Shown: positions 54,806 to 64,000 of the stretch, piece after piece | Numbering within the stretch: position 1 is the first letter of the stretch | Layout: each line of letters starts with the position of its first letter | DNA from: Actinokineospora terrae | GTDB lineage: Bacteria > Actinomycetota > Actinomycetes > Mycobacteriales > Pseudonocardiaceae | Assembly (NCBI RefSeq): GCF_900111175.1 | Contig: NZ_FOGI01000005.1 | Location: forward strand, 62,001-126,000 | DNA length: 64,000 bases | Direction: 5' to 3' | Notes under the pieces: generated by a model | The model's input: the letters and a program-made list of their open reading frames with translations, nothing else | Databases searched by the model: none | What the model was told of the DNA's origin: nothing | Made by a program: the position numbers and the translations under genes

Positions 54806-55879
54806 ATGGGCGCCGAGGTGGTCGTCGAGGGGCTGACGAAGTCCTTTGGGAATCAGGCCATCTGGCGGGATGTCACGCTCACGCTGCCGCCGGGGGAGGT
54901 GTCGGTGATGCTCGGGCCCTCGGGGACGGGGAAGTCGGTGTTCCTGAAGTCCATGATCGGGCTGCTCAAGCCGGACCGGGGCCGGTGTGTGGTCAACGGG
55001 GTGGACATCGTCACCTGTTCCGAGGCGAAGCTCTACGAGGTGCGCAAGCTGTTCGGGGTGCTGTTCCAGGACGGCGCGCTGTTCGGGTCGATGAACCTCT
55101 ACGACAACGTCGCCTTCCCGCTGCGGGAGCACACGCGCAAGTCCGAGGCCGAGATCAAGCGGATCGTGCTGGACAAGTTGGAGCTCACCGGCCTGCAGGG
55201 GGCCGAGCGCAAGCTCCCCGGTGAGATTTCCGGCGGCATGCGCAAGCGCGCCGGGCTCGCCCGCGCCCTGGTGCTCGACCCCGAGATCATCCTGTGCGAC
55301 GAGCCGGACTCCGGGCTCGACCCGGTGCGCACCGCCTACCTGAGCCAGTTGCTCATCGACCTCAACGCGCAGATCGACGCGACCATCCTGATCGTCACGC
55401 ACAACATCAACCTCGCCAGGACCGTGCCGGACAACCTGGGCATGCTCTTCCGCAAGGAACTGGTCATGTTCGGCCCGCGCGAGGTGCTGCTGACCAGCGA
55501 CGAGCCGGTGGTCGAGCAGTTCCTCAACGGCCGCAGGATCGGGCCGATCGGCATGTCGGAGGAGAAGGACGCCGCGCAGATGGCGCAGGAGGCGGCGCAC
55601 GCGGCGGCCGGGCACTCCGACGGGTCGTCCGAAGAGGACCTGCGGGGCATCGTGGCGCAGCTCGAACCCACCCCCGGCCTGCCCGAGCGCAAGGCGGTGC
55701 GCAGGCGCAAGGACCGGGTGATGCAGGTGCTGCACTCCCTGCCCGCCGCCGCCCGGGAGGGCATCATCGCCTCCCTGACCCACGAGGACCGCCTCCGCTA
55801 CGGCCTCACCGCGCCGAGCCCGCGCCCCGCCCACGACGACACCCAGGAGATCCCGGTCTGGCCGGGCGGTCGACCATGA
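54806..55879 (+). CDS. mceG: Mce transporter ATPase (MceG/MlaF-like)
   Basis: 357 aa from ATG 54806 (TTG 54803 possible) with GGGAGG upstream. Walker A GPSGTGKSVFLKS (~33-45), signature SGGMRKRAGLARAL, Walker B IILCDEPDSGLDP. The ~100-residue C-terminal extension is typical of the actinobacterial Mkl/MceG. Powers the permease pair encoded next. In mycobacteria mceG is unlinked; here it leads the operon and overlaps yrbEA by 4 bp. Confidence 0.94.
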   Translation: MGAEVVVEGLTKSFGNQAIWRDVTLTLPPGEVSVMLGPSGTGKSVFLKSMIGLLKPDRGRCVVNGVDIVTCSEAKLYEVRKLFGVLFQDGALFGSMNLYDNVAFPLREHTRKSEAEIKRIVLDKLELTGLQGAERKLPGEISGGMRKRAGLARALVLDPEIILCDEPDSGLDPVRTAYLSQLLIDLNAQIDATILIVTHNINLARTVPDNLGMLFRKELVMFGPREVLLTSDEPVVEQFLNGRRIGPIGMSEEKDAAQMAQEAAHAAAGHSDGSSEEDLRGIVAQLEPTPGLPERKAVRRRKDRVMQVLHSLPAAAREGIIASLTHEDRLRYGLTAPSPRPAHDDTQEIPVWPGGRP

Positions 55880-56664
55880 CGGCCGCGACCAGGTCCTTCC
55901 CCGGCGCGGGCGCGCTGCGCGAGACCGGCAGGCTGTGCGCGCTCGGCATCGACGTCGTGGTGAACACCTTCCGGCGGCCGTTCCAGACCCGCGAGTTCAT
56001 CCAGCAGTGCTGGTTCATCGCCAGCGTCACCATCCTGCCGACGGCCCTGGTCGCCATCCCGTTCGGCGCGATCGTCGCCCTGCAACTGGGCACGCTGATC
56101 GTCCAACTGGGAGCGCAGTCCTTCACCGGCGCCGCCAGCGTTCTCGCGATCATCCAGCAGGCCGCCCCTCTTGTCACCGCGCTTCTAGTCGCGGGCGCGG
56201 GCGGTAGCGCCATCTGCGCCGACATCGGTTCTCGCACCATTCGCGAGGAGATCGATGCCATGGAGGTGCTGGGGGTCTCCCCGGTGCAGCGGTTGATCGT
56301 CCCCAGGGTCCTGGCCGCGATGCTCGTCGCCGTCCTGCTCAACGGCCTGGTCAGCGTCGTCGGCGTGATGGGCGGCTACTTCTTCAACGTGGTCCTGCAA
56401 GGCGGCACCCCGGGCGCGTACCTGGCCAGCTTCTCCGCCCTCGCGCAGCTGCCGGACCTGTGGATCAGCGAGCTCAAGGCGCTGATCTTCGGCTTCATCG
56501 CCGGTGTCGTCGCGGCCTACCGGGGGCTCAACCCCAAGGGCGGCCCGAAGGGCGTGGGGGACGCGGTGAACCAGTCCGTCGTCATCACGTTCCTGCTGCT
56601 GTTCTTCGTCAACTTCGTGCTGACGGCGGTGTACCTGCAGGTCGTCCCGGCGAAGGGCAGCTGA
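55876..56664 (+). CDS. yrbEA: Mce permease YrbEA (MlaE family)
   Basis: 262 aa, ATG in a 4-bp overlap. Five to six TM helices. GAGGSAICADIGSRTIREEIDAMEVLGVSPVQRLIVPRVLA holds the MlaE EExDAMExMG coupling motif (EEIDAMEVLG). Forms the inner-membrane permease with YrbEB. Confidence 0.94.
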   Translation: MTAATRSFPGAGALRETGRLCALGIDVVVNTFRRPFQTREFIQQCWFIASVTILPTALVAIPFGAIVALQLGTLIVQLGAQSFTGAASVLAIIQQAAPLVTALLVAGAGGSAICADIGSRTIREEIDAMEVLGVSPVQRLIVPRVLAAMLVAVLLNGLVSVVGVMGGYFFNVVLQGGTPGAYLASFSALAQLPDLWISELKALIFGFIAGVVAAYRGLNPKGGPKGVGDAVNQSVVITFLLLFFVNFVLTAVYLQVVPAKGS

Positions 56665-56665
56665 C

Positions 56666-57469
56666 ATGGGGCCACTGAAGACCCTCGACCAGCTCGGGGA
56701 CCAACTTTCCTTCTACGTGCGCGCCATCGCGTGGATCCCGCGGGCGCTGCGCCGCTACACCCGGGAGACGCTGCGCCTGCTCGCCGAGGTCAGCTTCGGC
56801 AGCGGCGCGCTCGCGGTCATCGGCGGCACGGTCGGGGTCATGGTCGGCCTCACCGTCTTCACCGGCGTGGTCGTCGGCCTCCAGGGCTACGCCGCGCTCG
56901 ACCAGATCGGGACCGCCGCGTTCTCCGGGTTCGCCTCCGCCTACATCAACACCCGCGAGATCGCCCCGCTCGTCGCCGGTCTCGCCCTCTCCGCGACCGT
57001 CGGTTCCGGTTTCACCGCGCAGCTCGGCGCGATGCGGATCTCGGAGGAGATCGACGCGCTGGAGGTCATGGCCGTGCCGAGCCTGCCGTTCCTGGTGACC
57101 ACCCGGATCATCGCCGGGTTCATCGCGGTCATCCCGCTCTACATCATCGGGCTGCTGACCTCGTACCTCGCGTCGCGCACCATCACGGTCCACTTCTACG
57201 GCCAGTCCGCGGGCACGTACGACCACTACTTCACCCTGTTCTTACCCCCGGAGGACGTCTTCTGGTCCTTCGGCAAGGTCCTGATCTTCGCGATCATCAT
57301 CATCCTGTCGCACTGCTACTACGGCTACACCGCCAGCGGCGGCCCGGCCGGGGTCGGCATCGCGGTCGGGCGGGCGGTGCGGACCACGATCGTCACCGTG
57401 GCGCTGGTGAACTTCTTCATCGGCTTCGCGATCTGGGGCACCACGACGACGGTGAGGATCGCGGGATGA
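56666..57469 (+). CDS. yrbEB: Mce permease YrbEB (MlaE family)
   Basis: 267 aa; ATG two bases after the yrbEA stop. MlaE fold with SATVGSGFTAQLGAMRISEEIDALEVM, equivalent to the coupling helix of YrbEA. Several TM helices; its stop overlaps mceA by 4 bp. Confidence 0.94.
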   Translation: MGPLKTLDQLGDQLSFYVRAIAWIPRALRRYTRETLRLLAEVSFGSGALAVIGGTVGVMVGLTVFTGVVVGLQGYAALDQIGTAAFSGFASAYINTREIAPLVAGLALSATVGSGFTAQLGAMRISEEIDALEVMAVPSLPFLVTTRIIAGFIAVIPLYIIGLLTSYLASRTITVHFYGQSAGTYDHYFTLFLPPEDVFWSFGKVLIFAIIIILSHCYYGYTASGGPAGVGIAVGRAVRTTIVTVALVNFFIGFAIWGTTTTVRIAG

Positions 57470-58812
57470 GCGCGACGATCCGACGCAGGCTCAACGGGGT
57501 GCTGTTCCTCGTGGTGGTGGCGGCCCTGGTCGGGCTCAGCATCGCCATGTACAACAAGGCGTTCACCCCGGTCGCGGCCGTCACGCTCACCACGGACAAG
57601 GTCGGCAACCAGCTCGCGGTGCACTCCGACGTGAAGGTGCGCGGCCTCATCGTCGGCGAGGTCCGCCGGATCACCCCGACCGCGACCGGCGCCGAGCTCG
57701 ACCTGGCGCTGGACCCCGCGAAGATCGACGTGATCCCGGCCAACGTCTCCGCCCGGTTCCTGCCCAAGACCCTGTTCGGCGAGCGCTACGTCTCGCTGCA
57801 GATCCCCGAGGACGCCGCGCCCACCTCGCTGGCGGCGGGGGACCGCATCAAGCAGGACACCTCCGTGCGGGCCGTCGAGCTGGAGCAGGCCTTCGAGAGC
57901 CTGCTGCCGGTGTTGCAGGCCGTGCAGCCGCAGAAGCTGTCGAGCACCCTCACCGCCATCGCGACCGCGCTGGAAGGCCGCGGCGAGGACCTCGGCAAGA
58001 CCCTCGCCGACCTGGGTGAACTCGTCGGCGAGCTGAACCCGCACCTGCCGCAGTTGCAGAAGGACCTGCGCACGCTGGCCACGGTCGCCGACACCTACAG
58101 CGACGCCACGCCCGACCTGGTGGCGACGCTGACCGACCTGACCGCCACCTCGAAGACCATCGCCGACCAGCGCGCCAACCTCGACGCCCTCTACGCGACG
58201 ACCACCACGGCCGCCCGCGACCTCGACGCCTTCCTGCGGGTCAACAAGAACAACCTGATCCAGCTCGCCGACACCTCCCGCCCCACGCTGGAGACGCTGG
58301 CCCGCTACTCCCCCGAGTACCCGTGCCTGCTGCAGCTGATGGCCGAGGCCGTGCCGGAGCTGGACAAGGCGTTCGGCAAGGGCACCACCAAGCCCGGCCT
58401 GCACGCGACCATCGAGATCACGGTGAACCGCGGCCCCTACCGGCCGGGCAAGGACGAGCCGCGCTACGAGGAGAACCGCGGCCCGCGCTGCTACGACTTC
58501 ACCCAGTTCCCCTCGCCGTTCCCGCAGTCCCCGCCGGACGGCCCGCTGCGCGACGGCGCCACCAACCCGCCGCCCGCCCGGTCCGTCCAGGATGGACTGC
58601 TGCCGCCCGGCAACACCACGCCCAACGCCACTGTGCCCAATGGTGCGGTCGCGGGCGGTGCTGATCTTGGCATCGCGAACTCCCCGCAGGAAGCCGCCTT
58701 CCTGGCGCAGATCATCGCCCCCGAACTGGGCACCACCCCCGAGGGAGTCCCGGGCTGGTCGACGATGCTGCTCGGCCCGGCGTTCCGGGGCGCGGAGGTG
58801 AGGTTCCAGTGA
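57466..58812 (+). CDS. mceA: Mce-family protein MceA
   Basis: 448 aa. N-terminal TM (~10-28), MCE domain (~38-115: VTLTTDKVGNQLAVHSDVKVRGLIVGEV), a long helical barrel region (~150-290) and a Pro/Gly/Asn-rich tail of ~130 residues with a Cys pair. Forms part of the hexameric periplasmic tunnel carrying lipids or sterols. Confidence 0.93.
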   Translation: MSATIRRRLNGVLFLVVVAALVGLSIAMYNKAFTPVAAVTLTTDKVGNQLAVHSDVKVRGLIVGEVRRITPTATGAELDLALDPAKIDVIPANVSARFLPKTLFGERYVSLQIPEDAAPTSLAAGDRIKQDTSVRAVELEQAFESLLPVLQAVQPQKLSSTLTAIATALEGRGEDLGKTLADLGELVGELNPHLPQLQKDLRTLATVADTYSDATPDLVATLTDLTATSKTIADQRANLDALYATTTTAARDLDAFLRVNKNNLIQLADTSRPTLETLARYSPEYPCLLQLMAEAVPELDKAFGKGTTKPGLHATIEITVNRGPYRPGKDEPRYEENRGPRCYDFTQFPSPFPQSPPDGPLRDGATNPPPARSVQDGLLPPGNTTPNATVPNGAVAGGADLGIANSPQEAAFLAQIIAPELGTTPEGVPGWSTMLLGPAFRGAEVRFQ

Positions 58813-59843
58813 GGAGTCTCGCCGCACCCCTGGTCAAGCTGGCCGTGTTCATGGTCGTCACCGTCGCGGCCACCGCCGTGCTGGCGATCAGCATCGCCAA
58901 CGTCGACCTCAGCTCCACCAACTCCTACCAGGCAAGGTTCACCGACGCGACGCTCCTGCTGCCCGGCGACGACGTGCGGATCGCGGGCGTGCGGGTCGGC
59001 CAGGTCGAGGAGGTGGCGGTCGCCGACCGGACCCAGGCGCTGGTGACGTTCTCCGTCGCCGCCGACCGCAAGCTGCCCGCCTCGGTCACCGCGCAGATCA
59101 AGTTCCGGAACCTGGTCGGCCAGCGGTACGTGTCCCTCGGCCAGGGCGCGGCCGAGAACCCGAACGCGGTGCTCAACCCCGGCGGCACCATCCCGGTGCA
59201 GCGGACCAAGCCCGCGCTGGACCTCACGCAGCTGTTCAACGGGTTCAAGCCGCTGTTCCAGGCGCTGTCGCCGGACGAGGTGAACAAGCTGTCCTACGAG
59301 ATCATCCAGGTGCTCCAGGGCGAGGGCGGCACGGTCGAGACGCTGCTGTCGCACACGGCGTCGCTGACCAGCACCCTCGCGCAGAAGGACCAGGTCATCG
59401 GCGAGGTGATCACCAACCTCAACACCGTGCTGACCACCGTCAACGCCCACGGCGACCAGCTGTCCACGGTGATCACCCAGGTCCAGCAGCTGGTCAGTGG
59501 GCTGGCCGAGGACCGGGTGCCGATCGGGCAGGCCGTCGACGCGCTCGGCGGCCTGACCACCACGACCGCCGGGCTGCTCGACGAGGCCCGCGCGCCGCTC
59601 AAGCAGGACATCGCCAACCTCGGCGGCCTGGTGCGCACGCTCAACGAGAACGAGCAGACCGTGGAGCACTTCATCCAGTTCCTGCCGACCAAGACCGCAG
59701 CGCTCACCCGCACGGTCAGCTACGGCTCCTGGTTCAACTTCTACCTCTGCGAGGCCTCCGGCGAGGTCAGCGTGCCCGGCCTGATCAGCACCCCGCTCGA
59801 CATCCCGGTGCTGCCAGCCAGCCAGCCGAGGTGCCTGCGATGA
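58809..59843 (+). CDS. mceB: Mce-family protein MceB
   Basis: 344 aa, GTG in a GTGA overlap. TM ~9-28, MCE domain (TLLLPGDDVRIAGVRVGQVEEV), then the helical needle region with Thr/Gln-rich heptads, and two terminal Cys. Second subunit of the hetero-hexamer. Confidence 0.93.
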   Translation: MRSLAAPLVKLAVFMVVTVAATAVLAISIANVDLSSTNSYQARFTDATLLLPGDDVRIAGVRVGQVEEVAVADRTQALVTFSVAADRKLPASVTAQIKFRNLVGQRYVSLGQGAAENPNAVLNPGGTIPVQRTKPALDLTQLFNGFKPLFQALSPDEVNKLSYEIIQVLQGEGGTVETLLSHTASLTSTLAQKDQVIGEVITNLNTVLTTVNAHGDQLSTVITQVQQLVSGLAEDRVPIGQAVDALGGLTTTTAGLLDEARAPLKQDIANLGGLVRTLNENEQTVEHFIQFLPTKTAALTRTVSYGSWFNFYLCEASGEVSVPGLISTPLDIPVLPASQPRCLR

Positions 59844-60835
59844 GCCGGTCGTTCCGCTCCCGCAACCCGGTCCCGATCGGGGTGGTCAGCCTGCTCACCC
59901 TCGCGCTGGTGCTGCTGGCCGCGGTCTACTCCGACGACCTGCCGATCATCGGCGGCGGCACCACCTACAGCGCCGAGTTCAGCGAGGCAGCGGGCATCCA
60001 GGCCGACGACGAGGTGCGGATCGCGGGCATCAAGGTCGGCTCGGTGTCCGATGTGGACCTCGACGGGGACCGGGTGGTGGTGCGGTTCACGGTCAAGGAC
60101 GCCTGGGTGGGCGACCGGACCAGGGCGGAGATCAAGATCAAGACCCTGCTGGGGCAGAAGTTCCTGTCGCTGGCGCCCGAGGGCACCGGCGTGCTCGACC
60201 CCGGCACCCGCATCCCGCGCGAGCGCACCACCGCCCCCTACGACGTGCTGGAGGCCTTCCGCGGCCTGGCCGACACGGTCAACGAGATCGACACGACCCA
60301 GCTGGCCCGCAGCATGGAGGTCATCGCCGAGACCTTCGCCGACACCCCGGACGACGTGCGCGGCGCGCTCACCGGGCTCCAGTCGCTCTCGCGCACCATC
60401 TCCTCCCGCGACGAGCAGCTGGCCTCGCTGCTGGACAACACCCGGCAGATCACCACCACGCTCGCCGACCGCGACGCGCAGGTCGCCAAGATCCTCTCCG
60501 ACGGCAGCCTGCTGCTCACCGAGCTCAACAACCGCAAGAACGCCATCGCCGCGCTGCTCACCGGCACCAAGGACCTGGCAACCGAGCTGCAGGGCCTGGT
60601 CGACGACAACAACGCCCAGCTCGGCCCGGTGCTGCAGAGCCTCGACCAGCTCTCCTCGATGTTGCAGCGCAACCAGGACTCGCTGGCCGAGGGGATCCGC
60701 AAGTTCGCGCCGTTCGTGCGGCAGTTCAATAACGCGATCGGCAGCGGCCGCTGGTTCGACAACTACATCTGCGGCCTGCTGCCCCCGTCCATCGGGCCGG
60801 TCAACCAACCCGGCTGCCTGGGGGAGACGCGATGA
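59840..60835 (+). CDS. mceC: Mce-family protein MceC
   Basis: 331 aa from ATG 59840 in a 4-bp overlap. TM ~12-32, MCE domain (AAGIQADDEVRIAGIKVGSVSDVDL), helical region to ~290 and a C-terminal GRWFDNYICGLLPP with one of two Cys. Confidence 0.93.
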   Translation: MSRSFRSRNPVPIGVVSLLTLALVLLAAVYSDDLPIIGGGTTYSAEFSEAAGIQADDEVRIAGIKVGSVSDVDLDGDRVVVRFTVKDAWVGDRTRAEIKIKTLLGQKFLSLAPEGTGVLDPGTRIPRERTTAPYDVLEAFRGLADTVNEIDTTQLARSMEVIAETFADTPDDVRGALTGLQSLSRTISSRDEQLASLLDNTRQITTTLADRDAQVAKILSDGSLLLTELNNRKNAIAALLTGTKDLATELQGLVDDNNAQLGPVLQSLDQLSSMLQRNQDSLAEGIRKFAPFVRQFNNAIGSGRWFDNYICGLLPPSIGPVNQPGCLGETR

Positions 60836-62025
60836 GCACCTTCGCCACCAAGAACCGCCGCGACGCCGCGCGGGTGCTGGCCCTGATCTGCGTGCTCGGC
60901 CTCGTGGTCGCCGCCGCGCTGTGGTGGCTGCTGCGCGAGCCGAACACCAAGCGGTACACGGCGGTGTTCACCGGGGTCGTCGGGCTCTACGAGGACAACG
61001 ACGTGCGGGTGCTCGGCGTGCGGGTCGGCACCGTCGACAAGATCACGCCCAAGGGCGACCGGGTCGAGGTCGAGATGCTGGTCGACCGGACCGTGGAGGT
61101 GCCTGCCGAGGCGAAGGCGGTCATCGTGGCGCCGTCGCTGGTGTCCGACCGGTACGTCCAGCTCACCCCGGCCTTCACCGGCGGCGAGGTCATGGCGACC
61201 GGCGCGGTCATCCCGCGCGACCGGACCGCGACCCCGCTGGAGGTCGACGACCTCTACGCCAGCCTGGCCAGGGTCAGCGAGACCCTCGGCCCGAACGGGG
61301 TCAACAAGGACGGCGCGCTGTCGGACCTGCTGATCGCGCTCTCGCGCAACCTCGACGGCAACGGCCAGGCGGTCAACGACACCGTCACCCAGCTCGGCAA
61401 GCTCAGCAGCACCCTGTCCGGCAACTCCGACGACCTGTTCGCCACCATCACCCAGCTGCAGAAGTTCACCAGCACGCTGGCCGCCAACGACGAGCACGTG
61501 CGCACCTTCACCACGGAACTGGCCGAGGCCTCGAAGTTCCTCTCCGCCGAACGCGGCAACCTGGCCGCCGCCGTCGACCAGCTCGGCATCGCACTGGGCA
61601 CCGTGCAGAAGTTCATCAACGACAACCGCGGCCACCTCAAGTCCAATGTGGACAAGCTGGCCTCGGTGACCCAGGTGCTGGTCGACCAGCGGGCCGCGCT
61701 GGCCGAGACGCTCGACATCGCGCCGCTCGCGCTGAGCAACGTGATCAACACCTACAACGCGTCATCGGGCACCCTCGACGCGCGGGCCAACATCAACGAG
61801 CTGACCCAGCCGCCGATCGTGACCGTGTGCAAGCTGGTCCGCCAGGGCACCGCGCAGCCGTTGCCGCAGACCCTCGCCGACCTGTGCGACCAGCTCGCGC
61901 CGGTGGTGCAGGGCGCGGTGCCGTTGCCCTCTCCCGCGCAGGTCATCGAGGGCATGCGCAGCGGCAAGCTGCCCACGTTGCCGCTACCCATCGCCGGCGA
62001 CGCTTACTCGCTGGGGGGTCGCTGA
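60832..62025 (+). CDS. mceD: Mce-family protein MceD
   Basis: 397 aa, 4-bp overlap. TM ~13-33, MCE domain (GLYEDNDVRVLGVRVGTVDKI) and a long coiled helical region (~140-290). The Pro-rich C-terminus carries two Cys in VTVCKLV and ADLCDQL. Confidence 0.93.
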   Translation: MSTFATKNRRDAARVLALICVLGLVVAAALWWLLREPNTKRYTAVFTGVVGLYEDNDVRVLGVRVGTVDKITPKGDRVEVEMLVDRTVEVPAEAKAVIVAPSLVSDRYVQLTPAFTGGEVMATGAVIPRDRTATPLEVDDLYASLARVSETLGPNGVNKDGALSDLLIALSRNLDGNGQAVNDTVTQLGKLSSTLSGNSDDLFATITQLQKFTSTLAANDEHVRTFTTELAEASKFLSAERGNLAAAVDQLGIALGTVQKFINDNRGHLKSNVDKLASVTQVLVDQRAALAETLDIAPLALSNVINTYNASSGTLDARANINELTQPPIVTVCKLVRQGTAQPLPQTLADLCDQLAPVVQGAVPLPSPAQVIEGMRSGKLPTLPLPIAGDAYSLGGR

Positions 62026-63197
62026 TGGCCCGCGTGAAGATCGCCGCCATGCTCGCCGCCGCCGCGATGACCCTGTCTGCCTGCGGTTTTACCGGCATTT
62101 ACGACTTGCCCCTGCCCGGTGGCGCTGACCTGGGCGACCACCCGTACCGGGTCAAGGTGCAGTTCAAGGACGTCCTGGACCTCGTGCCGCAGTCCGGGGT
62201 GAAGGTCAACGAGGTCACGGTCGGCCGGGTCGACGAGATCACCCTCGCCCAGGACGGCTGGACCGCCGAGGTCACCGTCCTGGTCAACGGCGGTGTCGAC
62301 CTCCCGGCCAACGCGCTGGCCAAGCTGCGCCAGTCCAGCCTGCTGGGGGAGAAGTACGTCGAGCTGAGCAGGCCACCGGCCGACCAGGCCGGCGGCAAGC
62401 TCACCGACGGCGCCCTGATCCCGGTGGAGCGGACCAACCGCAACACCGAGGTCGAGGAGGTCCTCGGCGCGCTGTCGCTGCTGCTCAACGGCGGTGGCGT
62501 CGAGCAGTTGCAGACCATCACCAAGGAGCTCAACAACGCCACCGCGGGCAACGAGACCGCCCTGCGCGCCCTGCTCGACAACGTCAACACGATGGTGACC
62601 ACCCTCGACGCGGGCAAGTCCGACATCACCCGCGCCCTCGACGGCGTCAACCGGCTCGCCAGCACCCTCAACGCGCAGAAGGACCAGCTCGTCGGGGCCA
62701 TCGACGACATCGGCCCCGGCTTGCAGGTGCTCTCCGACCAGCGCCGCCAGCTGGTGACGATGCTGCAGAGCCTCGACACCCTCTCCGACGTCGCGGTGGA
62801 CACCGTCAACAAGAGCCAGGCCGACCTGGTCGCCGACCTCAAGGCGCTGACCCCGACGCTGCAGAAACTCGGCGAGGCGGGCGCGGACCTGCCCAGGTCG
62901 CTGGAGCTGATGCTGACCTTCCCGTTCACCGACCAGGCGGTGAAGGGCGTGCAGGGCGACTACTTCAACCTCTACGCCAAGATCGACCTGAACCTGCAGA
63001 GCGTGCTGGACAACCTCAGCCGCAGCCGCCAGAACCCGCTCCAGGACATCCCGATCATCGGCCCGGCCACCAACGGCACCCCGGGCGTCCCCACCAACGC
63101 CCCGGCCCCGTTGCCGCTGCCGGTCCTCGGCTCGCCCAACCAGCAGCAGCCCAGGCTGCCCAGCCTCTTCGACATCCTGCTGGGAGGCGGTTCCTGA
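62025..63197 (+). CDS. mceE: Mce-family lipoprotein MceE
   Basis: 390 aa from ATG 62025 (1-bp overlap). Signal peptide II with lipobox LSAC (Cys 20), so it replaces the TM anchor with a lipid, as LprK-type MceE proteins do. MCE domain LVPQSGVKVNEVTVGRVDEI; helical region; Pro/Gln-rich tail. Confidence 0.94.
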   Translation: MARVKIAAMLAAAAMTLSACGFTGIYDLPLPGGADLGDHPYRVKVQFKDVLDLVPQSGVKVNEVTVGRVDEITLAQDGWTAEVTVLVNGGVDLPANALAKLRQSSLLGEKYVELSRPPADQAGGKLTDGALIPVERTNRNTEVEEVLGALSLLLNGGGVEQLQTITKELNNATAGNETALRALLDNVNTMVTTLDAGKSDITRALDGVNRLASTLNAQKDQLVGAIDDIGPGLQVLSDQRRQLVTMLQSLDTLSDVAVDTVNKSQADLVADLKALTPTLQKLGEAGADLPRSLELMLTFPFTDQAVKGVQGDYFNLYAKIDLNLQSVLDNLSRSRQNPLQDIPIIGPATNGTPGVPTNAPAPLPLPVLGSPNQQQPRLPSLFDILLGGGS

Positions 63198-64000
63198 TGC
63201 TGACCAAGAAGGTCCGCCTCCAGCTCGTCGCGTTCTTCCTGATCGCGGTCGTCTCCGTGGTCTACGCCGCGTTCCGGTTCACCGACGTCGGCCGGGTCTT
63301 CGGCGCCAACGGCTACCGGGTGACGCTCCAGCTCACCGACTCCGGCGGGATCTTCACCAACGCCGAGGTCACCTACCGCGGCGTGAACGTGGGCCGGGTC
63401 GGCGACATCCGGCTGACCCGCGCGGGCATGGACGTCGACCTCGACATCGACCCGTCCGCCCCCGAGATCCCCGCCGACCTCGACGCCGTGGTCGCCAACC
63501 GGTCCGCGGTGGGCGAGCAGTTCGTCGACCTGCGCCCGCGCGCCGACGGCGGCACCCGGCTCGCCGAGGGCACCGTCATCCCCGCCGACCGCACCAAGAC
63601 CCCGGTGAGCACCGACACCGTCATCCGCGACCTCGACACCCTGGCCAACTCGGTGCCCACCGACGCGCTGCGCACCGTGGTCGACGAGCTGGACAAGGCG
63701 TTCGCGGGCACCGGCGACGACCTGCGCGTGCTGATCGACACCACCGGCGAGTTCACCCAGGCGGCCAAGGAGAACCTGCCGCAGACGATCAAGCTCATCG
63801 ACGACGGCGCGATCGTGCTCGGCACCCAGGCCGCGCAGTCCGGCAACATCAAGTCCTTCGCCGCCGACCTGCGCGACCTCTCCGCCCAGCTGCGCGCCTC
63901 GGACCCGGCCATCCGGCAGCTCATCGCGGCCACGCCGGGCGCGGCCGACGCGGTCACCGGGTTGCTGCGCGAGTCCGGCCAGGGCATCGGCTACCTCACC
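63197..64000 (+). CDS. mceF: Mce-family protein MceF (3' partial)
   Basis: 268 codons to the window edge, frame open. ATG 63197 overlaps the mceE stop by 1 bp. TM ~9-27 and MCE domain (DSGGIFTNAEVTYRGVNVGRVGDIRL) followed by the start of the helical region. Sixth and last subunit of the hexamer set. Confidence 0.92.
   Translation, partial: MLTKKVRLQLVAFFLIAVVSVVYAAFRFTDVGRVFGANGYRVTLQLTDSGGIFTNAEVTYRGVNVGRVGDIRLTRAGMDVDLDIDPSAPEIPADLDAVVANRSAVGEQFVDLRPRADGGTRLAEGTVIPADRTKTPVSTDTVIRDLDTLANSVPTDALRTVVDELDKAFAGTGDDLRVLIDTTGEFTQAAKENLPQTIKLIDDGAIVLGTQAAQSGNIKSFAADLRDLSAQLRASDPAIRQLIAATPGAADAVTGLLRESGQGIGYLT

Noticed and set aside
60051..63197. 1048-residue frame running through mceC-mceE
   Set aside because: Ser/Thr/Arg-rich nonsense until ATG 62025; from there on it is mceE with its lipobox.

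Overview
The window is high-GC actinobacterial chromosome. The gene order rpmG-hadA-hadB, trpT-secE-nusG-rplK-rplA and rplJ-rplL, a complete-style mce operon with its own ATPase, GTG starts and many 4-bp stop/start overlaps point to the Actinomycetota, most likely a Pseudonocardiaceae-type genus. The genus is an inference from layout and codon use; no database was searched.

Positions 1-6.6 kb. Two neighbouring genes carry the same short C-terminal domain (sunset-like). Convergent to them is a tightly coupled minus-strand operon: a Crp-type cyclic-nucleotide receptor, a class III nucleotide-cyclase-like protein, a 629-aa helical protein with a degenerate P-loop, and a two-TM membrane protein. 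The cyclase ends and the next protein begins with almost the same Asn/Gly/Gln-rich motif, like the paired amyloid signalling motifs known from NLR/effector pairs. I consider this the best candidate for an undescribed signalling or conflict system.

Positions 6.6-18.6 kb. Core metabolism: 2-oxoacid:ferredoxin oxidoreductase (korAB), enoyl-CoA hydratase, an Lrp regulator divergent from a dimethylargininase, a GIY-YIG protein, an amidase-TetR operon with its palindromic operator, a siderophore-interacting protein, HtpX, RfbA, CutA and YajQ.

Positions 18.7-29.9 kb. An 11.15-kb integrative element sits in tRNA-Tyr, bounded by perfect 52-bp direct repeats. It is AICE-like (pSAM2 style): integrase, a Nudix gene reminiscent of pif, regulators, excisionase-like protein, WhiB-like protein and an FtsK/Tra ATPase. 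No rep gene is visible. A lower-GC DUF262-HNH gene, probably phage defence, is cargo. A second Nudix copy plus a scrap of the regulator gene lie just outside attR, a relic of a related element.

Positions 30.8-36.1 kb. An unusual cluster: a HIT-ThiL fusion, a TM-GAF protein, a methyltransferase, a second HIT protein and a CMP-kinase homologue. These look like parts of an unassigned nucleotide-related pathway.

Positions 36.1-44.5 kb. A secreted protein, a sigma factor with a membrane partner, VOC, winged-helix, GNAT and PhzF genes, and a membrane c-di-GMP phosphodiesterase with a degenerate GGDEF domain.

Positions 44.5-54.1 kb. The tRNA/ribosomal/secretion housekeeping block, interrupted by a secreted protein, a VapBC-type pair and a membrane protein; the L10 leader and rplJ-rplL follow.

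Positions 54.1-64 kb. A non-coding stretch with a degenerate tandem repeat, then mceG-yrbEA-yrbEB-mceA to mceF. This is a lipid/sterol importer system whose genes overlap almost throughout; mceF runs off the window.
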